Assembly: GCA_029863385.1 (NCBI GenBank)
Contig: JAOTVU010000036.1
Location: forward strand, 1 to 34,136
Direction of reading: 5' to 3'
DNA length: 34,136 nt
Source of the DNA: Acidimicrobiia bacterium
GTDB lineage: Bacteria; Actinomycetota; Acidimicrobiia; Acidimicrobiales; SZUA-35
The notes under the pieces are model-generated. The model ran no database searches, was not told the origin of the DNA, and was given only the letters and a program-made list of their open reading frames with translations. The position numbers and the translations under genes were made by a program. Below, one piece after another: positions 15,444 through 25,893 of the stretch; positions within the stretch are counted from its first letter, which is position 1; every line of letters begins with the position of its first letter.

Positions 15444-17629
15444 TCTCGAAGCTGCCTTCCCGTGAGGTGGACGAACACGTCGTCGAGCGTGACCCGGTTT
15501 CGATACGAGGCATGGACCTCGACGCCGAGCGGTCGGAGCACGTCAATGACGTCCTCGAGATCGATGTCGGGATCGTCGACCACAACAGAACCGTCGCAAC
15601 GGCGAGCCGAACCGAACCGATCCCGCAGTGCATTGAGCGCCTTGTCGTCGACCTCGGCCTCGATGACCGTCGTCTGTCCGTCGGGCACGAGTTCCTTCAG
15701 CTCGTCGGGCGTGCCCAGGGCGACCACCTCGCCCCCATCGATGATGGCGATGCGATCAGCCAGAGCGTCGGCCTCCTCGAGATAGTGGGTGGTGAGCACG
15801 ATCGTGATCTGACCCTTGAGCTTCTCGATGTGCTCCCACAGGCCACGTCGGGACTGCGGGTCGAGGCCGAGGGTGGGCTCGTCGAGGAACAGCACCTCGG
15901 GATCCGACACAAGTGCCATGGCGATGCTGAGACGCCGCTTCATGCCGCCCGAGTAGTTCTTGACCCGCTCGTCGGCCCGTCCGCTCAACCCCAACATCTC
16001 GAGCAGTTCCTCGGATCGCCGCCGGGTCTTCTCCCGGTCGAACCCGTGAAGACGGGCCATCAGGCTCAGGTTCTCCCAAGCGTTCAGGTGCTCGGCCACG
16101 GCGGTCTCCTGGGGCGACACGGCAACCCGGCGCTTCACCTCGATCGGGTCGAACTCGGTGTCGAATCCGGCAACCCGAGCCGATCCTCCGCTGGGTTGGA
16201 GGAGGCAGCACAGCATCCGGATGGTCGTGGTCTTGCCCGCGCCGTTGGGGCCGAGCAGGGAGAACAACTCGCCCCGCCTCACCGACAGGTTCACCCCCTT
16301 CACGGCCTCGAACTCACCAAAGGTCCGTCCTAGGTCGGAGGTCTCGATGGCCACTTCGCCGTGCGTCGGCCCCGGTTCGTGGTGTGCCGACGCCGTCTGA
16401 CGACGCCGCCGCTGCCGTCGACTCCCCAGCACGTGGTCGGCCCCCGGAATGGAGCTGACAGCCGCTGCGGCCAGGAACGAAACCGGGACGGCGATCACTG
16501 CGGTGAGGATGAGCCGTCCGGTGTGGGAGAGGTCGGTGTTGCCGACGAGCACCGCGGTGTAGACCACGATGGGAATGTGAACGATGTAGGTGCCGTACGA
16601 GGTGTCGGTCAAGAAGCGGCCCAGGGCCCCCTCCCGGTGGGCGGTGGCGCGAAGAACAACGATGAGACCGAGGCTCAGGCCCACCACCAGCGCCGCGTCC
16701 CAGGCGGCGTAGACCGCGGATTGCCACGTTCCATCGCCCATGGCGTCGTTGAGCGCTTCGGTCAGCTCCATCGAGAACCATTCACCGCTGAACGCGAGCG
16801 GGAACAAGACGACCGTCGCCGCGGCCGCAGCCACCAGCCCGACGATACCGGTCGTTGCCGGCAGCGAACGGAGCCAGCCGCGCTGCGAAGCGATCGTCCC
16901 GACGACGAACATACCGAGGTACTGGGGGAGATAGGCGAGGCTCGGGAATCCGCCCCAGCTCTCCCCGATGATCAGGACCATGCGGAGGAGGTATTCGGTG
17001 GCGGCCAGGACCACCACGAAGGCGAGGATCCACAGCAGGCCGGGAAAGGATCCTCCAGCCGGATCGGCGACCCGGGGGCCGACGACCATTCGCCACAAGG
17101 CATAGCCGAAGCTGAAGATCAGCAGCAGGGCGAGGAACCAGGTCGGGCCCATACGAACGGTGTCGACGTAGTCGAAGGTATCCCAGGTCATGGGGCCGAG
17201 CTGCTCGTCGACGTGGAACCAGCCGGTCATGGCGATCGGGTTCAGCACCGCGGTGAACACGACCAGGGGAATGCCGAGCCGGATCAGGCGGGACCGCAGG
17301 AACGCGGCGGTGCCTTTCCGATCAAGCGAGCCCGGGGTGAAATACCCGGCCACGAGAAAGAACGCCCCCATGAACCATGCCTGGTTGACGAGCACGAACA
17401 CGAGGAGGTTCCGGGAGACGATCGCGTCGGGAAGGTCGACGTAGTAGAAGGCGAGCCCGCCGGCACCAAAGGCCATGGCCACGTGATGGAGCACGACCTC
17501 CATGGTCAACCAAATGCGCAGCCGGTCGAGGTAGAGCAGTCTCCCACCCGATTCGACGGGAGCCCGCAACGTCGTCTCCGCCGTCGACTCATCGTGGCGC
17601 TCCGGGGCGCTCCGGGTGATGACGGCCAC
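15440..17629 (-). CDS. Membrane acyltransferase (type 3) fused to an ABC exporter ATPase
   Basis: The start is the GTG at 17629, which has an excellent AGGAGGT site six bases upstream; the frame remains open to 17710. The 729-residue product begins with an acyltransferase-3 (OafA/MdoC-like) domain of about ten membrane helices (residues 30-405), including [19 protein letters not shown] with the expected catalytic His. An Arg-rich linker joins it to a DrrA-type ABC ATPase with Walker [10 protein letters not shown] (460-468), signature [10 protein letters not shown], Walker [12 protein letters not shown], switch His in TTHYLEEAD and a C-terminal DUF4162-like region. All ATPase motifs are intact. 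It overlaps the permease gene by four bases. Acyltransferase and ATPase are normally separate proteins; no frame break is visible in the linker. Confidence 0.88.
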   Translation of the reverse strand: MAVITRSAPERHDESTAETTLRAPVESGGRLLYLDRLRIWLTMEVVLHHVAMAFGAGGLAFYYVDLPDAIVSRNLLVFVLVNQAWFMGAFFLVAGYFTPGSLDRKGTAAFLRSRLIRLGIPLVVFTAVLNPIAMTGWFHVDEQLGPMTWDTFDYVDTVRMGPTWFLALLLIFSFGYALWRMVVGPRVADPAGGSFPGLLWILAFVVVLAATEYLLRMVLIIGESWGGFPSLAYLPQYLGMFVVGTIASQRGWLRSLPATTGIVGLVAAAAATVVLFPLAFSGEWFSMELTEALNDAMGDGTWQSAVYAAWDAALVVGLSLGLIVVLRATAHREGALGRFLTDTSYGTYIVHIPIVVYTAVLVGNTDLSHTGRLILTAVIAVPVSFLAAAAVSSIPGADHVLGSRRQRRRRQTASAHHEPGPTHGEVAIETSDLGRTFGEFEAVKGVNLSVRRGELFSLLGPNGAGKTTTIRMLCCLLQPSGGSARVAGFDTEFDPIEVKRRVAVSPQETAVAEHLNAWENLSLMARLHGFDREKTRRRSEELLEMLGLSGRADERVKNYSGGMKRRLSIAMALVSDPEVLFLDEPTLGLDPQSRRGLWEHIEKLKGQITIVLTTHYLEEADALADRIAIIDGGEVVALGTPDELKELVPDGQTTVIEAEVDDKALNALRDRFGSARRCDGSVVVDDPDIDLEDVIDVLRPLGVEVHASYRNRVTLDDVFVHLTGRQLRE

Positions 17630-17757
17630 TGGTCTACCTCCTGCCGCTCCTCTTCCGAACATCTCACGAGCCGGCCAGGGGGAGAAGGGCATTTGGTCCC
17701 GAACCGGCATCGTTCACCGAGTTCGCAGGCGCTCACCGAGGCCCGTGAGGCCCGGAC

Positions 17758-17763
17758 TATCCT
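17758..17763 (+). promoter_or_regulatory. Candidate -10 box for a leaderless dciA mRNA
   Basis: TATCCT with exactly six bases before the GTG at 17770. Confidence 0.4.
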
Positions 17764-17769
17764 CAGGGG

Positions 17770-18132
17770 GTGGGCCACGAGCGGAATGACGACCGGAAAC
17801 GTGATGGGCGTCACGATGACGTCGACGATCTCGGTCTGACCCGCCTCGGTGAGAGCCTGGAGCGGTTCGTCGACCATCTCGGCGCACCGCCGATCAGCAT
17901 TCTCAGCCAGCTCCACGACCGCTGGCCGGAGCTGGTCGGACCCGGGCTGGCCGCTGCCACCCGACCCGTCGAACTGCTCAACGGTGTGCTGACGGTGGCC
18001 TGCATCGACGCGGCCTGGGCCTCCCAGATCGGCTGGATGGAAGCGCAGATCATCCGCCGGTTCGAGGCCACCTTCGGTTCGGAAACGGTGCAGCGGGTCC
18101 AGGCTCGGGTCGACGGCCGAAAAACACAATAA
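17770..18132 (+). CDS. dciA: DciA-like (DUF721) helicase-loading protein
   Basis: The 120-residue product belongs to DUF721, whose members include DciA, the loader of the replicative helicase DnaB in many bacteria. The core is typical: LHDRWPELVGPGLAAATRPVELLNGVLTVACIDAAWASQIGWMEAQII, the W-x-x-x-VG and L-x-V-x-x-x-x-x-x-WA pattern forming a KH-like fold. The first 25 residues are charged and variable, as usual. It lies directly before gyrB, the common actinobacterial order, but recF, which normally precedes it, is absent and an exporter operon runs the other way instead. A TATCCT hexamer six bases before the GTG supports this start. Function is inferred from family and position. Confidence 0.8.
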   Translation: MGHERNDDRKRDGRHDDVDDLGLTRLGESLERFVDHLGAPPISILSQLHDRWPELVGPGLAAATRPVELLNGVLTVACIDAAWASQIGWMEAQIIRRFEATFGSETVQRVQARVDGRKTQ

Positions 18133-18194
18133 ATCAGCGGGTTTTCACCTGCCGCCGTGTGGCCGTTCGCCACCGATTCGGGGTCAAAACCTGG

Positions 18195-20348
<2,154 letters not shown>

Positions 20349-20353
20349 GCCGT

Positions 20354-20725
20354 TCAGACCCTGGCGTTCACGACGCAGAAGCGGTTGCCTTCGGGGTCGG
20401 CCAGCACGATGAAGTCGGGGTCCTCGCCCGAATAGTCCCACTCGACGACCTCACCGCCGAGTCCGACCAGGCGCTCGACTGCGGCCGCCTGTTCGTCGGC
20501 CGAGTCGACCACGAGATCGAGATGGACCCGGGGCGCCTCCTGGACCGGCGTCTCGCTGCGCTGCACCGCCACCCGGGTCCCCTCCTTCGACGGCGGAACC
20601 AGGATCGTGAAGTCGTTGGCCGAGTTCTCGAACCGCACCGGGTCATAGCCGAGCACGGCCGCCCAGAAACCGACCGCCCGGTCCACGTCTTCGGCGCCAA
20701 GCACCACGGTCCCAAGTCTGATCAC
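20354..20725 (-). CDS. VOC-family (glyoxalase/bleomycin-resistance fold) protein
   Basis: I start this 123-residue protein at the GTG at 20725. The open frame runs 38 codons further, but that would overlap the divergent sigma-factor gene, and a TAACGT hexamer ends seven bases before the GTG. It is a single VOC domain: LGTVVLGAEDVDRAVGFWAAVLGYDPV at the start, HLDLVVDS in the middle (a possible metal-ligand His) and DFIVLADPEGNRFCVV at the end, the usual betaalphabetabetabeta pattern twice. Proteins of this fold include isomerases, dioxygenases and drug-binding proteins; the substrate is unknown. Its stop lies five bases from the gyrB stop, with no terminator between. Confidence 0.82.
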   Translation of the reverse strand: MIRLGTVVLGAEDVDRAVGFWAAVLGYDPVRFENSANDFTILVPPSKEGTRVAVQRSETPVQEAPRVHLDLVVDSADEQAAAVERLVGLGGEVVEWDYSGEDPDFIVLADPEGNRFCVVNARV

Positions 20726-20732
20726 GGTGCCA

Positions 20733-20738
20733 ACGTTA
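20733..20738 (-). promoter_or_regulatory. Candidate -10 box for a leaderless VOC-gene mRNA
   Basis: TAACGT on the minus strand with seven bases before the GTG at 20725. Confidence 0.3.
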
Positions 20739-20820
20739 CCCGGGGTCGAGCTTCCATGTTTTTCGGGTCGCAACGGAAAAAGCGGAGCGTCATGAACGTC
20801 TACGTCGGTGAAAGGACACC

Positions 20821-21495
20821 ATGGCTCATCTATCCTCATTGCTTGCCACGACGGACCGGCGTCTGCAGCCGGCCGCCGCCGGTGGTCCGGCCGCCAGGAG
20901 CGTCATGAATCGACCTCGCAACGACCGATCATCAGAAGCGACGAGCCCGTCATCCCGCGACGACTTCGTCTCACACCTCCAGGCATGCGATCGTCGGATG
21001 CGGGCGTTGGCCTACACGATGCTCGGTTCGTCGGCGGCCATGGACGATGTCCTGCAGGAAGCCTACCTCAAGGCCTTCCGGGCCCTCGGTGGCTTCCGGG
21101 GCGAGTCGTCGTTCGCCACCTGGCTTGGTGCCATCGTCTATCGATGTTGCCTCGACCACAGTCGATCGACGGCGCGGCACCGCTGGTCGTCGCTCGACAC
21201 CATCGGCGACGACCGTCTGACCGACGGCCGCCGCCCCGATGACACCGTCGACGCCCACCTCACCGTGATGACCGCTCTCGGTCAGCTCGGCGCCGACCAC
21301 CGGGCCGTCCTGGTCCTGGTCGACCTGGAAGGACTGAGTACCCGGGAGGCGGCCGAATTGCTGGGCGTGCCGTCGGGAACCGTGGCCTCCCGGCTGTCCC
21401 GAGCCCGGGATGCCCTCCGCGAGGTCCTGCGATCCACCGACTGGACAATCGACAACCCCTCACCAGCCGATGAATCAGGGAAGGACTCGCAATGA
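20821..21495 (+). CDS. ECF-type RNA polymerase sigma factor
   Basis: The 224-residue product is an extracytoplasmic-function sigma factor. Region 2 spans about residues 47-115 (FVSHLQACDRRMRALAYTM, then DDVLQEAYLKAFRALGGFRG and TWLGAIVYRCCLD, the promoter-melting and -10 reading part). Region 4 spans about 155-205 (LGADHRAVLVLVDLEGLSTREAAELLGVPSGTVASRLSRARDAL), with the helix-turn-helix that reads the -35 element. Residues 1-45 are Ala/Arg/Ser-rich and likely disordered. An AAAGGA site five bases before the ATG supports the start; a later ATG at 20905 is possible. It overlaps the next gene as ATGA, the usual arrangement of a sigma factor with its regulator. Confidence 0.92.
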   Translation: MAHLSSLLATTDRRLQPAAAGGPAARSVMNRPRNDRSSEATSPSSRDDFVSHLQACDRRMRALAYTMLGSSAAMDDVLQEAYLKAFRALGGFRGESSFATWLGAIVYRCCLDHSRSTARHRWSSLDTIGDDRLTDGRRPDDTVDAHLTVMTALGQLGADHRAVLVLVDLEGLSTREAAELLGVPSGTVASRLSRARDALREVLRSTDWTIDNPSPADESGKDSQ

Positions 21496-23297
21496 CCGAC
21501 CATTCCGAGCACTCCGAGCGGGCCGAAATCGAGCACCGTGATCCCGCCACCACCGTCATCCTCGAACGCGTCATCGTCCCCGATCACGCTCCCGACTTCT
21601 GGGACGAGCTGACCCTCGGCATGGCGCAGGATGAGGCCACGACGGTCATGCGCTCCCGGCGCCTCCAGAAGCAGCTCACCCACCGGATCCTGCTCGCCGC
21701 TGCCGTCATCCTCATCCTTCTCGTCGGCTCCGCGGTCTTCGCCGCGTTGCCCGAAACCGGCGGCAACCAGGCCATCGACGCCGGGCCCACCGCCGTTCGC
21801 GACACCGGGCCCGAACCCGATATCGCCCCCGACCCGGAGGGGGAATCCGCGCCCCCACCCAACTCCGGGACCAGAGCTTCGCTGGAGAGAACGACGGCCG
21901 AACTCGCCACCGTCGACAGCACGTCCACGGCGAGTGGCTCCGACGCTGAGTGGTTCTTCGGCGACCAACTGATGTGGGCCGGCGACGAGTTCGTGACCGG
22001 TTGGGGACCCGCGGATGGAGGCGACGCGGGGTACTGGATCTCGCCCGACGGCGTCGAGTGGGACCACCGGGACGGGCCGAGCCCCGTCCTCCTCGATTCT
22101 TTCGTCTGCCCGTCCGGCTACCGTTGCGAGGTCAGTCCGACGCTCGACCCGATCCCCTACCACTACGCCGAAACCCAGTACGAGGTGATGGCCCGCGCCG
22201 GGGATGTTCTCCTGCTGCGGGCGTCGGTGTTCTACACGATCGATCGGCAGATGCCCGACATTGACGGTCAGGAGACCGGGCCCGGTCCCGATCTTCGTCC
22301 GGACCTGCTTGCTGCTGCTGCCGCCGGTGATCCGTGCTTCGCCCAACTCCAGGCGCAAAGCCAGGGCGGCGTGACCGATGACAGCCCGGACGCACCCTAC
22401 CTCGCGTCGTGGGGCTCCGGAGGGCTTGACGATCCGGTGATCCGACTCACCTGCCGACGAGGAGAGACAATCGCCGCTTCCTTCGCCCTCGACCTTCGTG
22501 ACCACCTCACCGATGAGCAGGTCGAGAAGGTCTACTCCTCCGGGTTCGGCGCCGAGCTGTGGGTCGAACGGCGCGGCGAGGCCGCGGCGAGGGTGACGGA
22601 CGCCCCCTCTGCCGGCTTCTGGGCCGACGGTGTACCGGGCGACGTCGTCGTGCAACCGGTGGCCGACATCAGATCGTCGGGCGACCGCTTCTGGGCCGCC
22701 TCCAACGGCGCCGTCGTCACCAGCACCGACGGTTCCACCTGGACACCGGTCGAGGTTCCGACCGGTGGACTGGTGCCGACCCGAATCGAGGCCGCCGCCG
22801 GGGGGAACCTCGCCCTGCGCCTGTCCACCGACAGCAACGACTGGTCCAACGACCGCTGGATCACGATCAGCCACGACGACGGAAGCTCCTGGTCGGCCCC
22901 GGTCGAGCTTCCGGCCGAGGTGGGCTACCTCACCGCGGTCGGTCCGGCGGGGGCCGCGGTCATGACCAGCGGCGACGGCCGCGACGGGTTCGACGGACGG
23001 GACGCCCTGTCGCTGATTGTCGACGGCGGTGTTGCGTTCACCGTCGACCTGCCGAGCACGTCGTGCTGTGAGTCGGTCGCGGTTGGGGACGACCGGGTTC
23101 TGCTCCGGACAGACCAGACACTCGACGTCTTTCAGCTCGACGGCACCCTGATCCACAGGACGATGTGGGCGGACGACACTGGTGGCTGGAACAGCCGATG
23201 GCTGACGCTGCCTCTGATCATGGTGGTTCTGATGATCGGCGCCGTCGTGATCGGATTCGTCAGTGCACGGGCTCGTCGCACGCTGTCGAGCGAATGA
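21492..23297 (+). CDS. Membrane protein with Asp-box repeats, probable partner of the ECF sigma factor
   Basis: The 601-residue product has a short cytosolic N-terminus (residues 1-64, including HAPDFWDELTLGM), a first membrane helix at about 65-86, an external region of nearly 480 residues and a second helix near the C-terminus (WLTLPLIMVVLMIGAVVIGFV), ending in a short basic cytosolic tail. The external part has Asp-box (BNR) turns such as SPDGVEW, STDGSTW and SHDDGSSW, typical of beta-propellers like those of sialidases. The four-base overlap with the sigma gene and the cytosolic N-terminus suggest an anti-sigma factor or sensor, but a zinc-type anti-sigma motif (H-x3-C-x2-C) is absent. 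The regulatory role is therefore inferred from position. Confidence 0.78.
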   Translation: MTDHSEHSERAEIEHRDPATTVILERVIVPDHAPDFWDELTLGMAQDEATTVMRSRRLQKQLTHRILLAAAVILILLVGSAVFAALPETGGNQAIDAGPTAVRDTGPEPDIAPDPEGESAPPPNSGTRASLERTTAELATVDSTSTASGSDAEWFFGDQLMWAGDEFVTGWGPADGGDAGYWISPDGVEWDHRDGPSPVLLDSFVCPSGYRCEVSPTLDPIPYHYAETQYEVMARAGDVLLLRASVFYTIDRQMPDIDGQETGPGPDLRPDLLAAAAAGDPCFAQLQAQSQGGVTDDSPDAPYLASWGSGGLDDPVIRLTCRRGETIAASFALDLRDHLTDEQVEKVYSSGFGAELWVERRGEAAARVTDAPSAGFWADGVPGDVVVQPVADIRSSGDRFWAASNGAVVTSTDGSTWTPVEVPTGGLVPTRIEAAAGGNLALRLSTDSNDWSNDRWITISHDDGSSWSAPVELPAEVGYLTAVGPAGAAVMTSGDGRDGFDGRDALSLIVDGGVAFTVDLPSTSCCESVAVGDDRVLLRTDQTLDVFQLDGTLIHRTMWADDTGGWNSRWLTLPLIMVVLMIGAVVIGFVSARARRTLSSE

Positions 23298-23314
23298 TTG
23301 AGGCGACCTTGACG

Positions 23315-23548
23315 TCAGGTGACCAGTGCGGTGATCACGGCGATGGCGTTGGCTGCCGAAGCCACCGCGATCAGTGCGGCCATCTGGCCCTGCAGGAGCA
23401 CGGTGGTGGCGTTGAGGTCCGACCGGGTGGCCAGGTCGGTCGATGATTGGAAGGGGAGAAGTTGCATGATGGACTCGGCGGCTTCCAACCCGATGACTCG
23501 TTCGAGCTGAGTGAAAACGTGCCGCCGTTCACGATCGGTTACAGACAT
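23315..23548 (-). CDS. Small protein with one C-terminal membrane helix
   Basis: The 77-residue product has a polar N-terminal half containing RRHVFTQLERVIGLEAAESIMQLLPF, then TDLATRSDLNATTVLLQGQM, and a hydrophobic C-terminal helix (ALIAVASAANAIAVITALV). This layout, with a D-x-AT-x-x-DL stretch before a heptad-like segment and a terminal membrane anchor, resembles widespread small coiled-coil membrane proteins (DUF1640-like, from memory). I cannot name its function. It is convergent with the sensor gene, 17 bases from its stop. The even hydrophobic pattern and recognisable layout argue that it is a real gene and not a chance frame. Confidence 0.65.
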   Translation of the reverse strand: MSVTDRERRHVFTQLERVIGLEAAESIMQLLPFQSSTDLATRSDLNATTVLLQGQMAALIAVASAANAIAVITALVT

Positions 23549-23751
23549 GCGTATCCCAGATGACGTCGAGGTGCGTCGAGCGCACCACGGTCCGTTGATG
23601 GAGGATGCCGGCGCAGTCCTCGAGTCCCCGATTTGGTCAGGCTACCTGATCGGTGTGACCGTCTACCCGGGAGGAAGCGCCAGCACGATCCGCCCCTCAG
23701 TCAACGGCCATTGCGGCAGCAATGGCTATCGAAACGAGAGCGACCCGGGGC

Positions 23752-23757
23752 TACGAT
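23752..23757 (+). promoter_or_regulatory. Candidate -10 box for a leaderless HTH-gene mRNA
   Basis: TACGAT with six bases before the ATG at 23764, the same hexamer and spacing as at 10893. It supports 23764 over the in-frame ATG at 23722. The rest of the gap 23549-23751 shows nothing else I can support. Confidence 0.45.
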
Positions 23758-23763
23758 CGGCCG

Positions 23764-24126
23764 ATGGCCCTTCCCGACCACGCCCGACTGTTCCTTGATG
23801 CGCTGAGGAGAATCGACGAGGCGATGGACGACAACATCCGTCGCAGCAGGGCCATTCAGCGCCGAGCCCGCCGCTTGCATTCGAGGATCGAGAAGGGGCA
23901 GTCCGTCGCGGAGGCGGTGGCGGCCGAGAAGCCTCCGAGAGTGGTCGAACTGCTCACGGCCAACATGACCACGCTCGAAACCGTCGGGGCCGAGTTCCGT
24001 GCCGTCGAGGCCCAAGCCCTCCGCGCCGACGGCCTCACGATCGAGGCCATCGCCGGGTTGTTCGGTGTCACCCGTCAACGCATCAGCGCACTGCTCAAAC
24101 AGAAGGCGGCGACCGCGACCCGGTAG
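23764..24126 (+). CDS. Small helix-turn-helix protein
   Basis: The 120-residue product is almost entirely helical. Residues 1-75 are charged helices (LFLDALRRIDEAMDDNIRRSRAIQRRARRL). The C-terminal part holds a helix-turn-helix, ADGLTIEAIAGLFGVTRQRISALLKQKA, of the kind seen in sigma-like or transposase-like DNA binders. It is likely a small transcriptional regulator; the target is unknown. I use the ATG at 23764, preceded by a TACGAT hexamer six bases upstream, and not the open-frame ATG at 23722. It is convergent with the RNA helicase gene, with 36 bases between stops. Confidence 0.75.
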   Translation: MALPDHARLFLDALRRIDEAMDDNIRRSRAIQRRARRLHSRIEKGQSVAEAVAAEKPPRVVELLTANMTTLETVGAEFRAVEAQALRADGLTIEAIAGLFGVTRQRISALLKQKAATATR

Positions 24127-24162
24127 GGGAGCCATCCGCCGTCACGAGCGAAATCCCGACCG

Positions 24163-25848
24163 TTATCGCCGGGGCCCGCCACCCTTGGGCTTGTTCTTGC
24201 GGTTCTTCGGACGGGGCTTCCCGGAACGCTTCGATGCCGGACGACCCGACGAGCGACTGGACCCCGATGACGAACCGGTCTTGGGGCCCGACGATCGTTT
24301 GCCTTTCGGTCTGCCTCGGGATTCGCCGCTGGGCTTGGCGCCGTTGGGCTTGGCGCCGTCCTGCTGGTTCGAAGATCCCGACGATGCGGTTCGCCTTGCC
24401 CTCGACGAGCCCGACGACGACTCGCTCGACGACGACGAGCCCGACGACCCGGAAGCCGAGCGGCGCTCGCCAGCTGACGAGGCTGTCCCGGACCCTGACG
24501 CCGCCGACGAGGCCTTGGGCCTGGCCCGCCGCCTACGGCTTTGGCCGCCTCGGCGCGGCCCACCCGAATCCGAGGCCCCCGACCTGCGGGATCCCGAGCC
24601 CGAGCCCGGTCGCACCGGGTCGAGATGATGAATTCGCTCCGGCGTCGCCTCGATGTCGGATTCGATCCCGAGTCTGTGCTGCATCTGCAGCGAATCCCGA
24701 ACCTGCGGTTTGTCGAGCAGCGACACCACCACGCCGCTGGCCCCCGCTCGTCCGGTGCGCCCGGAACGGTGCACGTAGTCTTTGTCCTCGGCCGGAGGAT
24801 CGTAATGGACGACGGCTTCGACCCCGTCGACGTGGATGCCTCGGGCGGCGACGTCGGTGGCGACCAGCGCCTGCACTTTGCCGCCTGTGTACTGAGCAAG
24901 CGCATTGTCACGCTGTGACTGGCTGCGTCCGCCGTGGATGGGCGCGGCCTTCACCCCGTGGTTCTTCAGCTGGCGGGCGACCCGGTCGGCACCGTGTCGG
25001 GTGCGGACGAACACGATGGTCGAACCCATGTCGGTCACGAGGTCGGCGGTCAACCAGATCCGCTCCGCCTTCGGCACCTGGATGAAGCGGTGGGCGAGCT
25101 GGCTCAGGTCGGGCTCGAGCTCGGCCACTGCGTGTTGGACCGGGTCGTGCTGGTATTGATCGACGAGGACCTTGACCTCGCGGTCGAGCGTGGCCGAGTA
25201 GAGCATGGTCTGGCGGTCGGGCGAGGTCTGATCGAGCAGCTTGCGAACGTCAGGGAGGAAGCCCATGTCGGCCATGCGGTCGGCTTCGTCGACCACGACC
25301 ATGTCGACGTCGCTCAGGTCGACGGCATCCTGGTCGATCAGATCGAGCAGACGTCCGGGGCAGGCGACCAGTAGATCGACGCCCTTCGACAGACCCGTCA
25401 GTTGCTGACCGAAGCCCCGCCCGCCGTACACGGCGAGCACGTTGCGATCGACCGCAGCGGCCAGCGGTTCCAGTTCACGGCGGATCTGTTCGGCCAGCTC
25501 GCGAGTGGGGCACAACACCAGACCGGTGGGCAGCGCCGGCCGACCTCGTTTGGTGGGCCGGTCGGGGCGGCGAGGGTCGGGCGGCGGCGTCATACGGCCG
25601 GGCCGGCCCCGACGAATCCCGGCCAGGAGGGGCAGGCCGAACGCGAGCGTCTTGCCCGAACCGGTGGGGGCCCGGCCGAGGATGTCACGACCATCGAGGG
25701 CGTCGGGAATGGTCAGCGCCTGAATCTCGAACGGCGCGTGGAACTGCATCGCGTCGAGCGCGACGACCAGAGACTCGGGCACGCCGAGGGAGGCGAACGA
25801 GTGCGTTGACGGTGTTGGGGAGGTGGAGGCGGGGGTTGGTTTTGGCAC
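24163..25848 (-). CDS. DEAD-box RNA helicase with basic low-complexity tail
   Basis: The 561-residue product unwinds RNA duplexes using ATP. The helicase core (residues 15-390) has all motifs: a Q-motif (FEIQALTIP), Walker A APTGSGKT (60-67), PTRELAEQ, DEAD at 187-190, SAT at 218-220, VATDVAARGIHV and HRSGRTGR (360-367). An insertion rich in Pro and Arg (about 81-108) lies between motifs I and Ia. From about residue 405 a long tail of Ser, Gly, Arg and Lys follows, with a short direct repeat GAKPNGAKPSG. Such tails bind RNA and favour condensates in RhlE/CsdA-like helicases. The start is GTG. The role in rRNA or mRNA handling is inferred from family. Confidence 0.95.
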   Translation of the reverse strand: MPKPTPASTSPTPSTHSFASLGVPESLVVALDAMQFHAPFEIQALTIPDALDGRDILGRAPTGSGKTLAFGLPLLAGIRRGRPGRMTPPPDPRRPDRPTKRGRPALPTGLVLCPTRELAEQIRRELEPLAAAVDRNVLAVYGGRGFGQQLTGLSKGVDLLVACPGRLLDLIDQDAVDLSDVDMVVVDEADRMADMGFLPDVRKLLDQTSPDRQTMLYSATLDREVKVLVDQYQHDPVQHAVAELEPDLSQLAHRFIQVPKAERIWLTADLVTDMGSTIVFVRTRHGADRVARQLKNHGVKAAPIHGGRSQSQRDNALAQYTGGKVQALVATDVAARGIHVDGVEAVVHYDPPAEDKDYVHRSGRTGRAGASGVVVSLLDKPQVRDSLQMQHRLGIESDIEATPERIHHLDPVRPGSGSGSRRSGASDSGGPRRGGQSRRRRARPKASSAASGSGTASSAGERRSASGSSGSSSSSESSSGSSRARRTASSGSSNQQDGAKPNGAKPSGESRGRPKGKRSSGPKTGSSSGSSRSSGRPASKRSGKPRPKNRKNKPKGGGPRR

Positions 25849-25881
25849 GGGCGTTCCAGCCTACCGTCGGTAACCCGCCAG

Positions 25882-25887
25882 TAGCCT
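25882..25887 (+). promoter_or_regulatory. Candidate -10 box for a leaderless ABC-exporter mRNA
   Basis: TAGCCT with six bases before the GTG at 25894. On the other strand TAGGCT at 25858-25863 ends nine bases before the helicase GTG, so the two divergent starts share this 45-base gap. Confidence 0.4.
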
Positions 25888-25893
25888 GGACAG

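Noticed and set aside
14635..15633. Minus-strand frame of 332 codons overlapping the exporter genes
   Set aside because: It is in a different frame from the clear ABC-2 permease on the same strand and has shadow-type composition.
17597..17618. Direct repeat GGCGCTCCGGG near the start of the fusion gene
   Set aside because: Only two short copies inside coding sequence; likely chance in GC-rich DNA.
16361..17839. Plus-strand frame of 492 codons
   Set aside because: Antisense to the acyltransferase-ATPase fusion; highly charged with no domain pattern.
20755..20815. Possible ECF autoregulatory promoter before the sigma-factor gene
   Set aside because: There are GGAAAA-like and CGTC-like pieces, but neither sequence nor spacing is specific enough to claim.
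21282..23156. Minus-strand frame of 624 codons
   Set aside because: Antisense to the sigma factor and its membrane partner; no recognisable motif.
23547..23798. Plus-strand frame beginning MRIPDDVEVRRAHHG
   Set aside because: It overlaps the HTH gene in another frame, has no start signal and no recognisable pattern.
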